Shown in pieces: positions 1-7,622 of a DNA stretch of 13,974 nucleotides. Positions within the stretch are counted from its first letter, which is position 1. Every line of letters starts with the position of its first letter. This DNA comes from Sphingobium sp. (GTDB taxonomy: Bacteria; Pseudomonadota; Alphaproteobacteria; Sphingomonadales; Sphingomonadaceae). A model generated the notes under the pieces. The model did not search any database and was not told where the DNA came from. It worked only from the letters and a program-made list of their open reading frames with translations. The DNA lies in the NCBI GenBank assembly GCA_030148625.1, contig JASBTC010000119.1:1-13974 (forward strand), in the 5' to 3' direction. A program made the position numbers and the translations under genes.

Positions 1-253
1 CGGCCAGTTCCTCCTGAAGCGACGACAGTCGGGTCAATATGTCGGTCGAGCGATCGAGCAGCAGTTCGCCATCGGCGGTGATCCGCAGCCCCTTGCCACC
101 GCGTTCGACGAGCCTGAGCCCGAGCCTGCGTTCGATCTGCGCCAGTCGCTGGCTGACCGCGGGAGGTGTCACGCCCAGCACGCGTGCGGCCGCCGCGAGC
201 GAGGGTGATGCGCCGATGGTGGCGAACAATTCGAGATCGTCGGCGGACAGCAT
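1..253 (-). CDS. LysR-family transcriptional regulator, N-terminal part (cut by window edge)
   Basis: This is the first 84 codons of a LysR-type regulator read leftward from an ATG at 253; the rest lies outside the window. The visible part is the DNA-binding winged helix-turn-helix, with the helix-turn-helix core at about residues 17-36 (LAAAARVLGVTPPAVSQRLA) and the following QIERRLGLRLVER segment, both typical of the family. The effector-binding domain is not visible, so the ligand cannot be judged. It diverges from the PLP enzyme and RidA genes with only 99 bp between starts, the usual arrangement for a LysR protein that controls its neighbour. Family membership is clear; control of the neighbouring pair is inference. 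Confidence 0.92.
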   Translation of the reverse strand, partial: MLSADDLELFATIGASPSLAAAARVLGVTPPAVSQRLAQIERRLGLRLVERGGKGLRITADGELLLDRSTDILTRLSSLQEELA

Positions 254-270
254 TAAGGTTCAGCTTAACC
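253..270. promoter_or_regulatory. Palindrome in the divergent regulator/enzyme gap (candidate LysR site)
   Basis: The arms TTAAG (253-257) and CTTAA (264-268) form a perfect 5-bp inverted repeat with a 6-bp spacer. It overlaps the first base of the regulator's start codon. An overlapping GGTT...AACC pairing (257-260 with 267-270) is also present. LysR proteins commonly bind short AT-rich palindromes of this size in divergent gaps and repress their own gene. The role here is inferred from position and symmetry only. Confidence 0.4.
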
Positions 271-352
271 CATCCATTAGCTGATGTCACATGGCAGCGA
301 CCGCGCGCAATAGTAGAAGCAGTCGCGATCCAGCATCGACGAAAGGTGATCC

Positions 353-1492
353 ATGACGGAGCAAATCGACACATTGCAGACGCCTGCGTTGCTGCTCGAT
401 CCCGACCGCATGTCGCGCAACATCGAACGGATGCGCGCCAAGATGGCCGGGCTCGGCGTCGCTCTTCGCCCGCATGTGAAGACCGCCAAATGCCTTGAAG
501 TGATCGGGCGGATGACGGGCGCGCAGTCCGGCGCGGTCACGGTCTCGACGCTGCAGGAGGCCGAGCAGCTGGCCGCGGCGGGCTATACCGACATCGTCTA
601 TGCCGTGGGCCTTACGCCCAACAAGTTCGAGCGGGTCCGCGCGCTGCGCCGCACCGGTGTCGATCTGAAGGTGATTCTCGACAGCGTCGGGACGGCCGCC
701 GCGCTGGCCGCCAGCGGCGCGGTCGACGACAGCCCCGTCCCGGTGCTGATCGAAATCGATTCCGATGGACATCGGGCGGGCGTGAAACCGCATGATCGTG
801 ACTTGCTCGGCACGATCGCGGCGCAACTGACCGGTGGTGCCCGTCTGGCGGGCGTGCTGACGCATGCCGGCGAAAGCTATTCGGCGCGATCGCATGCGGA
901 AATCCGCGACTATGCCGTGCTCGAGCGCGACGGGGCGGTGAATGCGGCGGAAATCCTTCGTGATCTTGGACATGCGGTCGACATCGTCAGCATCGGCTCG
1001 ACCCCCAGCGTGCTCTATTCGGAGGATATGGCCGGCGTCACCGAGGCGCGTGCGGGCGTCTATGTGTTTTTCGACCTGGTGATGGCGGGCATCGGCGTCT
1101 GCGCGACCGACGACATCGCGCTGTCGGTGCTTGCCAGCGTCAACACTGTCCAGACCGAGCGTGGCCGCTATGTCGTCGATGCCGGCTGGGCCGCGATGTC
1201 GCGCGATCGTGGAACCGCGTCGCAGCCCGTCGATCAGGGCTATGGCGTGGTCTGCGACGTGCACGGCAATCCCTATCCCGACCTGATCATGACCGAGGCC
1301 AATCAGGAACATGGCGCGATCGCGCTGCGCCCGGGCAGTAACGCGACTTTGCCGGCGCTTGCGGTGGGCGATCTCGTTCGCATCCTGCCCAACCATGCCT
1401 GTGCGACAGCGGGGCAGCATGGTGGCTATCTCGTGACCGACGAGGCAAAGGCTGCCATCGTCGATCGCTGGTTGCGTTTTGGAGGTTGGTGA
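353..1492 (+). CDS. D-threonine aldolase / D-serine dehydratase-like PLP enzyme (DSD1-type)
   Basis: This 379-residue protein belongs to the fold-type III (alanine-racemase-like) PLP enzymes that act on D-beta-hydroxy amino acids: D-threonine aldolase, D-serine dehydratase and 3-hydroxy-D-aspartate aldolase/dehydratase. The N-terminal barrel carries RPHVKTAK at residues 39-46; K43 is the likely PLP lysine. The C-terminal domain ends with PNHACATAGQHGG, placing H348 and C350 where the family binds its metal. A His-x-Cys pair is the zinc site of characterised D-serine dehydratases, while the structurally studied Alcaligenes D-threonine aldolase uses His-x-Asp, so dehydratase activity is somewhat favoured. 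The ATG at 353 follows an AAGG Shine-Dalgarno at 343-346. The stop overlaps the next start (TGATG), so it is co-translated with the RidA gene. The exact substrate cannot be read from sequence. Confidence 0.88.
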   Translation: MTEQIDTLQTPALLLDPDRMSRNIERMRAKMAGLGVALRPHVKTAKCLEVIGRMTGAQSGAVTVSTLQEAEQLAAAGYTDIVYAVGLTPNKFERVRALRRTGVDLKVILDSVGTAAALAASGAVDDSPVPVLIEIDSDGHRAGVKPHDRDLLGTIAAQLTGGARLAGVLTHAGESYSARSHAEIRDYAVLERDGAVNAAEILRDLGHAVDIVSIGSTPSVLYSEDMAGVTEARAGVYVFFDLVMAGIGVCATDDIALSVLASVNTVQTERGRYVVDAGWAAMSRDRGTASQPVDQGYGVVCDVHGNPYPDLIMTEANQEHGAIALRPGSNATLPALAVGDLVRILPNHACATAGQHGGYLVTDEAKAAIVDRWLRFGGW

Positions 1493-1884
1493 TGACCGAT
1501 ATCATTCCCGTTTTTCCGTCCGATCTTCCGCCCCCGGGCGGCCATTATTCACCGGGAATCGTCTTTGGCGACCTGGTCTTCGTGTCGGGGCAGCTTCCGG
1601 TTTCAGAGACCGGCGATCATGCGCTCGCCACGGCCGATTTCGAAGCACAGGCGCGGCAAGTGTTCCGCAATCTGCTTGCGGTGCTGCGTGCGGCAGGTGC
1701 CGGCGTGGAGGATGTGCTCAAGGTGACGCTCTATGTCTCCAGCGTCGAGCATTGGGGGCAATGCAACACCCTCTATGCCGAGGTCTTCGGCGCGCATCGT
1801 CCGGCGCGCGCGGTGGTTCCGACCGGTCCGCTGCACCATGGTTATCTGATCGAAGTGGAAGCAATCGCACGCAAGCCGGCATGA
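1492..1884 (+). CDS. RidA-family enamine/imine deaminase
   Basis: This 130-residue protein is a full-length member of the RidA (YjgF/YER057c/UK114) family, cytosolic trimers that hydrolyse reactive enamines and imines, such as 2-aminoacrylate, made by PLP enzymes. Family signatures are HYSPGIVFGDLVFVSGQLP near residues 18-36, DVLKVTLYVS at 74-83, RPAR at 103-106 and EVEAIA at 121-126. R106 matches the catalytic arginine of classical RidA (R105 in E. coli). The active-site region reads HYSPG rather than the classical PYSQA, so it may be a divergent subgroup with its own substrate range. I chose the ATG at 1492 because GGAGG lies six bases upstream (1481-1485). In-frame TTG and GTG codons at 1486 and 1489 sit too close to that site. 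The start shares one base with the stop of the PLP-enzyme gene, so both are probably made together. Confidence 0.93.
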   Translation: MTDIIPVFPSDLPPPGGHYSPGIVFGDLVFVSGQLPVSETGDHALATADFEAQARQVFRNLLAVLRAAGAGVEDVLKVTLYVSSVEHWGQCNTLYAEVFGAHRPARAVVPTGPLHHGYLIEVEAIARKPA

Positions 1885-1965
1885 CCGGGCTTCAGGAGAA
1901 GGCCGTGCGTGAGCCTTGAGCTCCGGACGTTTCGACTTCGCTGGTCTTGCAGATCGCGCCGAGGC

Positions 1966-2328
1966 TCAGGCCGAACCGCTGCTGCCGACCGCGGAAAGCG
2001 CACCCAGCACGGCGCCCTTGATATGCGGCAGCGCGACCAATGTGGCGCCGATCATCGCCGGCAACACGATCGCGAGCGACTGCCATAGCGGCATCAGCCA
2101 CAATGGCTCGATCAGCAGGATCGGCGCGAGCACGAGATGGCCGACCAGCAGCACGGTGAAATAGGACGCGGCATCGTCGACGCGGTGGCGGCCATTGTCC
2201 TCGCCGCAATGCGGGCATGTGGCATGGACCTTGAGATAGCCGCGGAACAACGGACCCTCTCCGCAAATCGGGCAGCGCTTGGCGAAGCCATGCTTCATCC
2301 GCGCGAGGAAAGGACCACCCTTGCTCAT
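1966..2328 (-). CDS. DUF983 family zinc-ribbon membrane protein
   Basis: This 120-residue protein fits DUF983. An N-terminal zinc ribbon has CPIC at residues 19-22 and CPHC at 38-41, followed by the DDAASYFT segment (51-58) and two probable transmembrane helices at about 58-76 and 83-104. DUF983 genes in alphaproteobacteria often lie near cytochrome oxidase assembly genes, but the biochemical role is not established. Here it is the last gene of a minus-strand run, 17 bp after the aldo/keto reductase. The ATG at 2328 is preceded by a purine-rich GGGGGAAG that can serve as ribosome-binding site. Its link to the redox genes upstream is positional only. Confidence 0.88.
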   Translation of the reverse strand: MSKGGPFLARMKHGFAKRCPICGEGPLFRGYLKVHATCPHCGEDNGRHRVDDAASYFTVLLVGHLVLAPILLIEPLWLMPLWQSLAIVLPAMIGATLVALPHIKGAVLGALSAVGSSGSA

Positions 2329-2345
2329 CTCGCTTCCCCCTTCGC

Positions 2346-3350
2346 TCAGCCGAGCTCACCGGGGAAGGTTTCGGTACCCACCATCGCCTGCATCTCGGCG
2401 CTGTAACGCCCGCCATGGACGGCGTCGCCGAGAAAGAGCGCGTCGACCTGCGACAGGATTTCCGAAGGCGGGGCATGGTCGGCCGCCGCGAGATTCTCTT
2501 CCAGATGGGCGATGCTGCGCGTGCCGGGAATCGGCACGATTGTCTCGTGGCGCGAAAGCACCCAGCAGAGAGCGAGTTGGGCCGGGGTCATGCCCGCTTC
2601 GGCGGCAAGCGCCTCGAACCGGGTGACCGCCACCAGATTGTGGCTGAGATGCGGCTCCAGGAAGCGTGGCAGTTGGTTGCGCATGTCGCCCTTTTCATAG
2701 GCTGCCATGCGCACCGTGCCAGTCAGCATGCCGCGTCCGACCGGCGAAAAGGCGACGAAGCCGATGCCGAGTTCGCGGCAGGCGTCGAGCACCGCGATCT
2801 CGGGATTGCGCACCCAGGGCGAATATTCGCTCTGGACCGCGGCGATCGGGTGGACCTGATGGGCGCGCCGGATCGTCGGTGCGGACATTTCGCTCAGGCC
2901 GATCGTGCGGATCTTGCCGGCTTCGACCGCGCGCGACAATTCGCCGACCGATTCCTCGATCGGCACCTGCGGGTCGGGCCGGTGGAGGTAATAAAGATCG
3001 ACATGGTCGGTGCCGAGCCGGGCGAGCGCATCGTCCAGCGTCTTGCGGATCGCCTCCGGACGCGCGTCCAGCACGCGTTTGCCGTCGACGGCATCGAGAA
3101 CGCATTTGCTGGCCAGGGTGAATTCCGACCGGCGATGCATCACGGCGCGATTGAGCAGTCGCTCATTGCCGCCGACGCCGTAGATCGCGGCGGTGTCGAG
3201 AAAGGTGCAGCCGAGATCGAGCGCGCGGTTGATCAGCCTGATCGACTCGTCGTCGCCGGGCGGTGGGCCATAGCCATGGCTGAGATTCATGCAGCCCAGC
3301 CCGATGGCCGAGACGGTCAATGGCCCGATGCGGCGCGTATGTGTCGACAT
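2346..3350 (-). CDS. Aldo/keto reductase
   Basis: This 334-residue protein is a complete NAD(P)H-dependent aldo/keto reductase with a (beta/alpha)8 barrel. The catalytic tetrad is visible: D52 and Y57 in LDTAAIYG, K82 in LASKCV and H123 in YYLHRPD. The later ALCWVLSR and IPIPGT...HLEENL elements (the latter about residues 273-288) fit the C-terminal cofactor-binding part of the family. It most resembles the AKRs of general, usually unknown, substrate. The gene sits 9 bp after the flavin oxidoreductase and 17 bp before the DUF983 gene, so all are probably on one transcript. The upstream sequence (AGCACGGCC) is a poor ribosome-binding site, which suggests coupling to the preceding gene. The substrate cannot be predicted. 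Confidence 0.93.
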   Translation of the reverse strand: MSTHTRRIGPLTVSAIGLGCMNLSHGYGPPPGDDESIRLINRALDLGCTFLDTAAIYGVGGNERLLNRAVMHRRSEFTLASKCVLDAVDGKRVLDARPEAIRKTLDDALARLGTDHVDLYYLHRPDPQVPIEESVGELSRAVEAGKIRTIGLSEMSAPTIRRAHQVHPIAAVQSEYSPWVRNPEIAVLDACRELGIGFVAFSPVGRGMLTGTVRMAAYEKGDMRNQLPRFLEPHLSHNLVAVTRFEALAAEAGMTPAQLALCWVLSRHETIVPIPGTRSIAHLEENLAAADHAPPSEILSQVDALFLGDAVHGGRYSAEMQAMVGTETFPGELG

Positions 3351-3359
3351 GGCCGTGCT

Positions 3360-4391
3360 TCAGCAGACCGGTGTGTCGACGGCAAGGCTTTCGCGTATTT
3401 CGGCAGCGATCGAGAAGGAGCGCTTGCGCGCATCATGATCGAACATCTGGCAGGTGATGATGAGTTCGTCCGCACCCGTCCGTTTCAAAAATGCCGCGAC
3501 CTGGCGTTGCACGGTTTCGGGCGATCCGACCGCCGATGCCTGGAGGACATGGTCGAGCATGGTGCGCGCCTGGGGCGGCAGGGTATCGCGATAGCCGGGC
3601 AGGGGCGGGGGCAGCTTGCGCGGATTGCCGGTGCGCAGCGCGACAAAGGCCTGCTGCATCGAGCTGGCAAGCAGCTCCGCCTCGGCATCGCTGTCCGCCG
3701 CGAAGATATTGAAGCCGAGCATGACATAGGGGGCGTCGAGTTGCGCTGACGGCATGAAGTTGCGGCGATAGAGCGCGATCGCCTCGTCCATGTCGCCCGG
3801 CGCGAAATGCGATGCGAAGGCGAAGGGCAGGCCGAGCGCCGCGGCTAGCTGGGCGCCGAACAGGCTCGATCCCAATATGTAGAGGGGCACATCCTCGCCA
3901 TTGCCCGGTACCGCTTCGATGCCGATGCGCGGATCGCCGGCGAAATAGGCCTGCAACTCGACCACGTCGCGCGGGAACTGGTTGGCGTCGGAATTGAGAT
4001 TGCGGCGCAGCGCTTGAGCCACGCGCATGTCCGATCCCGGCGCGCGGCCCAGGCCCAGGTCGATGCGGCCGGGATGGAGTGCCGCAAGCGTGCCGAACTG
4101 TTCGGCGATCACCAGCGGCGAATGATTGGGCAGCATGATCCCGCCGGCACCGATCCGGATCGTCGACGTGCCGTCGGCGACATGGGCGAGCGCGACCGCG
4201 GTCGCGGCGCTCGCGATCCCCGCCATGCCGTGATGCTCGGCCATCCAGAAGCGCTTATAGCCCAGCGCTTCGGCATGGCGCGCAAGATCGCGTGAGTTGG
4301 CGAGCGCGCGGCCCGCATTGCTGCCCTCGACGATCGAGGAGAGGTCGAGGACCGAAAAGGGTATCATGGCGCGGATATGGGGTGCCACCAT
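3360..4391 (-). CDS. LLM-class flavin-dependent oxidoreductase (bacterial luciferase-like)
   Basis: This protein of up to 343 residues is a luciferase-like monooxygenase, a TIM barrel that uses FMNH2 from a partner reductase. Family signatures are [12 protein letters not shown] (residues 47-58), [22 protein letters not shown] (about 78-99), [17 protein letters not shown] (about 105-121) and a late [23 protein letters not shown] block. This fits the YhbW-like subgroup of unassigned function. Two starts are possible. The ATG at 4391 lies 16 bp after the upstream stop; the ATG at 4367 ([10 protein letters not shown]) matches where homologues usually begin. Neither has a good Shine-Dalgarno. It is the second gene of the four-gene run, and an unlinked flavin reductase would have to supply FMNH2. 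Confidence 0.92.
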   Translation of the reverse strand: MVAPHIRAMIPFSVLDLSSIVEGSNAGRALANSRDLARHAEALGYKRFWMAEHHGMAGIASAATAVALAHVADGTSTIRIGAGGIMLPNHSPLVIAEQFGTLAALHPGRIDLGLGRAPGSDMRVAQALRRNLNSDANQFPRDVVELQAYFAGDPRIGIEAVPGNGEDVPLYILGSSLFGAQLAAALGLPFAFASHFAPGDMDEAIALYRRNFMPSAQLDAPYVMLGFNIFAADSDAEAELLASSMQQAFVALRTGNPRKLPPPLPGYRDTLPPQARTMLDHVLQASAVGSPETVQRQVAAFLKRTGADELIITCQMFDHDARKRSFSIAAEIRESLAVDTPVC

Positions 4392-4407
4392 ATCGGCGGC
4401 AAGCGCA

Positions 4408-4848
4408 TCATGAATCGTAGAGCGAAAGCGGCTTGCCGAGATCGAAGAAGGATTGCGCGACCGCCTGGGCGGTGGTGAGCACGCCGAGCGTATCGGGCGT
4501 CCCCATCAATTCGCCGAGCAGCGCATTGGCGCGGGGCGCATCCTCCAGCCCGGCCTCGATCGCGGTCAGCAGATCCGCTTCATGGCGCGTCATCCGCGTG
4601 CAGCAGCATGGGGCGACCATCACCGTCAGCGACGACGCGCGCGCGATCTCCGCCATCATCGCCCGGATGAGCACCAATGGTCGGCGATAGCCCAGCCCGA
4701 AATGCGCGAACATGGCATGGGCGGCATGGGCGTCATCCAGGCCATGCACCGCGATACGCCGCACCGCGAACAGCAGGATCCGGTCGCTCCGGCCGCTGGG
4801 GAGCGGGCGGGTGGAAGTGGAAAGATCGTCGGTATTGTGATCTGACAT
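4408..4848 (-). CDS. DUF6628-like protein with a CCC motif
   Basis: This 146-residue soluble protein resembles the sphingomonad family I recall as DUF6628, whose function is unknown. Recognisable parts are [20 protein letters not shown] (residues 23-42), [19 protein letters not shown] (51-69) and the core [17 protein letters not shown] (78-94). That core has three adjacent cysteines (C81-C83), which could bind a metal or cluster, though this is unproven. It has no signal peptide or membrane segment. The ATG at 4848 has GAGG six bases upstream. It is the first gene of the four-gene run, and a promoter with a Fur-box-like palindrome lies 25-60 bp upstream. The family name is from memory. Confidence 0.8.
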   Translation of the reverse strand: MSDHNTDDLSTSTRPLPSGRSDRILLFAVRRIAVHGLDDAHAAHAMFAHFGLGYRRPLVLIRAMMAEIARASSLTVMVAPCCCTRMTRHEADLLTAIEAGLEDAPRANALLGELMGTPDTLGVLTTAQAVAQSFFDLGKPLSLYDS

Positions 4849-4872
4849 CGCGCTATCCTCGCTGATAGCGCC

Positions 4873-4908
4873 ATCATGGCACCAGCTTATTGCAAGTCAA
4901 TATCAATA
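4873..4908 (-). promoter_or_regulatory. Promoter with overlapping Fur-box-like palindrome
   Basis: Read on the minus strand, TTGACT (4895-4900) and CATGAT (4873-4878) are 16 bp apart and resemble -35 and -10 boxes (5/6 and 4/6 to the sigma-70 consensus). Over the -35 lies a 21-bp imperfect palindrome at 4888-4908 with perfect TATTG/CAATA ends, 7 of 10 paired positions matching around a central base. The AT-rich ATTGA...GCAAT form resembles Fur-type iron boxes. The position, 40-60 bp before the DUF6628-like start, is right for a repressor site. Iron control is inference from resemblance. Confidence 0.4.
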
Positions 4909-5085
4909 GCGACTCTGTCGGAGGGATTTCGGCGCAGATGAAAAACGCTTCCCCACTGTCATCCCCGCCTCCGCGCACTGCTGTCCGGGATTTTACTGTC
5001 AGAATTTTCTCGCGGGTCCGATAAATCCCGAGAGGATGCCCACGAACTTACCGTCGAGACATGATCTGGACTGGGAGGGCCAAAC

Positions 5086-5158
5086 CTCTCCTCCCTACGC
5101 GCAGCGTGGGGAGGGGGACCACGACGCGAAGCGGCGTGGTGGAGGGGAGTTTCGATGC
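5086..5158 (+). repeat. Inner repeat copy A
   Basis: This 73-bp repeat contains the blocks TGGGGAGGGGGACC (5107-5120), GTGGTGGAGGGGA (5136-5148) and CGATGC (5153-5158). It can form two small hairpins, one pairing CCTCCC with GGGAGG and one pairing ACCACG with CGTGGT. It is the inverted partner of copy B and looks like the guanine-rich intergenic repeats seen in sphingomonad genomes. Confidence 0.65.
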
Positions 5159-5223
5159 GTCATTTCCCGCCGCAACGAGCAGAAATTGCGGGATAACGTC
5201 GCCGAAAACCGTGCGTGGCGTCA

Positions 5224-5296
5224 GCATCGCATTTCCCCTCCACCACCACGGCTCACGCCGTGGCGGTCCCCCTCCCCATCTTCGATGGAGAGGAGA
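5224..5296 (-). repeat. Inner repeat copy B (inverted)
   Basis: Read on the minus strand this 73-bp copy shares the blocks TGGGGAGGGGGACC (5265-5278), GTGGTGGAGGGGA and CGATGC with copy A. The stretch between those blocks has drifted, with the first block shifted by three bases. Drift in the loops with the stems kept points to selection for, or origin from, hairpin structure. Its own hairpins include CCACGGC-TCAC-GCCGTGG. Confidence 0.65.
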
Positions 5297-5436
5297 AAAT
5301 CCCGCCATCGCGCATCCCGAATAAAATCCCGGACACCAGTGCGTCTCCGCGGGAATGACAAAAGATGCGTCAATCCAGCCGGATCAATCCCTGGTCGCGC
5401 GGCGCCCGATCCATCGAATGCCAGGCCGATCGCGTC

Positions 5437-6753
5437 TCAGGTCGGAATCTGGCCGTTCGCGGCAAGGACCTCACCCGCAAGATAGAGCGATCCCAATATC
5501 AGCACCTGCGCCGGCCCGGCATCGTCGGCGGCGATCCGGCGCAGCGCGGCCGCGACGTCGGTTGCGGGCTGGGACGGAATGCCGAGCGCCGTGCCGATGC
5601 GTGCGAGATCGGCGGGCGCATGATGCTCGTGATCGGGGACGGTCACGGTCTGCAGGCTCGCCGCGATCCCGGCAAAGGGAGAAAGCAGGCCCTGTGGATC
5701 CTTGTTGGCGAGCATGCCCAGGACGATGTGGAGCCCGGTCGTGCCGGCTTCCCGGAAATGCGCGGCGATGGTCTCGCCCGCGGCCGGATTATGGCCGCCA
5801 TCGAGCCAGAGCACGGCATCGGCCGGGAGCAGGTCGCGCAGCGGCCCGGCTTCGAGACGCTGGATGCGCGCCGGCCATTCGGCCCAGCCGGTCGCGGCCT
5901 TCAGCGCGGCGTCGGGAATGGCGATGGAGTCCTGGTGTCGCAGCATCGCGAAAGCGAGCGCCGCATTCATCGCCTGATGCGCACCCGGCAGGCGGGGCAG
6001 CGGTGCCTCGACCTTGCCGCGCGAGTCGCGATAATGGAGGCGATCCTGATAGATTGCTGCGTCCCATGCATCGCGCCGGGCGAGGACCGGCGCACCCGCG
6101 CTTGCCGCAACCGTCGCGACTCGCGCGGCGAGCGCCGCGCGATAATCCATGGTGACGAGCGGTACGCCGGATTTGGCGATTCCCGCCTTTTCGCCGGCGA
6201 TCTCGACCTCGCTCGCCCCCAAGAACGCCTCGTGATCGATACCGAGTTGCGCGATGCCGCAGGCGACCGGGTGGCGCAGGGCATTGGTGGCGTCGAGCCG
6301 GCCGCCGAGTCCGACCTCGATGACGCAGGCATCGGCCGGATGGCGCGTGAAGGCGAGAAAGGCGGCCGCGGTCGTCGCTTCGAAGAAGCTGGGCTGGATG
6401 TCCTCGGAGCAGTCGAGCACCTCGGCGAGTAGCGGCGCGAGTTCGGCATCGTCGATCAGCTGGCCGGCGATCCGGATGCGCTCGTTGAAACGGACGAGAT
6501 GCGGCGAGCTGTAGACATGGGCGCGCAGCCCCGCCGCTTCGATCGCGGCGCGCAGGAACGCGCAGGTCGATCCCTTGCCGTTGGTCCCCGCGACGTGAAA
6601 GACCGGCGGAAGCTTTTCCTGTGGATTGCCGAGGCGTTCGAGCAGCGCGGTGATCCGCTCGAGCCCCAGAATGTCGCGGCCGGGCGACAGCATCGTCAGC
6701 CGATCGAGCTGACGCTGGACGGCGGGATCGGCGGAGCGAGCGGAATCAGCCAT
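5437..6753 (-). CDS. folC: Bifunctional folylpolyglutamate synthase / dihydrofolate synthase
   Basis: This 438-residue Mur-ligase-family enzyme adds glutamate to dihydropteroate and to folates using ATP. The P-loop AGTNGKGST is at residues 55-63. Next come SSPHLVRFNERI, the FFEATTAAAFLAF segment, EVGLGGRLDATN, and LDGGHNP in the C-terminal domain. Length and domain order are normal. The reading frame stays open upstream through the accD region, but the protein starts at the ATG at 6753, 14 bp after the accD stop; the upstream in-frame sequence is only a shadow of accD. No strong Shine-Dalgarno is visible, so translation is probably coupled to accD. It is the last gene of the trp-accD-folC operon. 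Confidence 0.96.
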   Translation of the reverse strand: MADSARSADPAVQRQLDRLTMLSPGRDILGLERITALLERLGNPQEKLPPVFHVAGTNGKGSTCAFLRAAIEAAGLRAHVYSSPHLVRFNERIRIAGQLIDDAELAPLLAEVLDCSEDIQPSFFEATTAAAFLAFTRHPADACVIEVGLGGRLDATNALRHPVACGIAQLGIDHEAFLGASEVEIAGEKAGIAKSGVPLVTMDYRAALAARVATVAASAGAPVLARRDAWDAAIYQDRLHYRDSRGKVEAPLPRLPGAHQAMNAALAFAMLRHQDSIAIPDAALKAATGWAEWPARIQRLEAGPLRDLLPADAVLWLDGGHNPAAGETIAAHFREAGTTGLHIVLGMLANKDPQGLLSPFAGIAASLQTVTVPDHEHHAPADLARIGTALGIPSQPATDVAAALRRIAADDAGPAQVLILGSLYLAGEVLAANGQIPT

Positions 6754-6767
6754 GTCGGGGCCTATGG

Positions 6768-7622
6768 TCAGGCGGCGGCCCGATCCCCGCACAGATATCC
6801 GATCAGCCGGCCAAGTGTGGCGGACAGGTCCTTGCGTTCCACCACCATGTCGAGCATCCCGTGAGCGAGCAGATATTCGGCGCGCTGGAAGCCTTCGGGC
6901 AGCTTTTCGCGGATCGTGCTTTCGATCACGCGCTGGCCGGCAAAGCCGATCAGCGCATTGGGTTCGGCGATCTGGACATCGCCCAGCATCGCATAGGATG
7001 CGGTGACCCCGCCCGTGGTGGGATCGGTCATCACGACGATATAGGGCAGGCCGGCTTCGCGCAGTTCGGCGATGGCGACCGTCGTGCGCGGCATCTGCAT
7101 CAGCGACAATATGCCTTCCTGCATGCGCGCGCCGCCGGCCGCGGTGAAGATGACATAGGGTGCGCGCTCCTCGATCGCGGCACGGATGCCCGCGACGAAC
7201 GCCGCGCCCACGCCGAGCCCCATCGATCCGCCCATGAACGCGAAATCCTGCACGCCGACGACGGCGCGATGCCCCTGGATCGTGCCGATGGCGTTGAGCA
7301 GCGCATCGACCTCTCCGGTGGCGGCGCGCGCGGCCTTGATGCGATCGGTATATTTCTTCGAATCGCGGAACTTCAGCGGGTCGTCCGCCACTTTCGGGTT
7401 CGGCACCGCACGATAGCGGCCTTCGTCGAAAAGCTGGGCGAAACGGATCTTCGGGCCGATGCGCCCGTGATGCCCGCATTTGGGGCAGACCGACAGATTT
7501 TCCTCATATTCCTTGACGAAGATCATCTGCGCGCAGCCCGGGCATTTGTGCCAGAGATTGTCGGGGGTTTCGCGCTTGGCGATGAAGGGGATGGCGTTGC
7601 GGACGCGGTTGATCCAGCTCAT
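6768..7622 (-). CDS. accD: Acetyl-CoA carboxylase carboxyltransferase subunit beta
   Basis: This 284-residue protein is the beta subunit of the carboxyltransferase. With AccA it transfers CO2 from biotin to acetyl-CoA, giving malonyl-CoA for fatty acid synthesis. The N-terminal zinc ribbon is present, with C27, C30, C46 and C49. The crotonase-like core includes [35 protein letters not shown] and [19 protein letters not shown]. Size is normal. The ATG at 7622 overlaps the trpA stop as ATGA, and AAAGGAG lies about eight bases upstream inside trpA, so accD has both its own ribosome site and coupling to trpA. Confidence 0.98.
   Translation of the reverse strand: MSWINRVRNAIPFIAKRETPDNLWHKCPGCAQMIFVKEYEENLSVCPKCGHHGRIGPKIRFAQLFDEGRYRAVPNPKVADDPLKFRDSKKYTDRIKAARAATGEVDALLNAIGTIQGHRAVVGVQDFAFMGGSMGLGVGAAFVAGIRAAIEERAPYVIFTAAGGARMQEGILSLMQMPRTTVAIAELREAGLPYIVVMTDPTTGGVTASYAMLGDVQIAEPNALIGFAGQRVIESTIREKLPEGFQRAEYLLAHGMLDMVVERKDLSATLGRLIGYLCGDRAAA

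Larger units (their letters stand above)
4957..5360. repeat. Nested inverted-repeat element of about 404 bp between two operons
   Basis: The outer arms, 4957-4995 and 5322-5360, are inverted copies matching at 32 of 39 positions. Each begins TGTCAT, includes CGCACTG and ends TGTCCGGGATTTTA. Inside them two 73-bp repeats (5086-5158 and 5224-5296) face each other. Smaller hairpins lie between, such as CTCGCGGG...CCCGAGAG at 5009-5034. No believable gene lies here; the short open frames simply run through the repeats. No target-site duplication is evident at the outer ends. It is either a mobile palindromic (MITE-like) element or several REP-type repeats built up at one spot. Confidence 0.7.

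Noticed and set aside
287..1420. Minus-strand open frame of 377 codons opposite the PLP enzyme
   Set aside because: The plus-strand frame has clear PLP-lysine and metal-site motifs; this one has none.
1910..1968. TGAGCCT...AGGCTCA pairing between the convergent RidA and DUF983 genes
   Set aside because: The stem is only 7 bp with a 45-base loop and no T-run, and one arm reaches into the DUF983 stop codon. It is too weak to call a bidirectional terminator.
2415..3749. Plus-strand open frame of 444 codons opposite the aldo/keto reductase and flavin enzyme
   Set aside because: It spans two real genes on the other strand and has no domain pattern; an antisense shadow.
5036..5485. Open frames in the folC/DUF6628 gap
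   Set aside because: They read through the inverted repeats and give arginine- and proline-rich nonsense; no ribosome site or motif.
6754..7479. Apparent N-terminal extension of folC through accD (680-codon frame)
   Set aside because: The extension is an alternate frame of accD on the same strand. FolC homology begins just after the ATG at 6753, so this is not a fusion.
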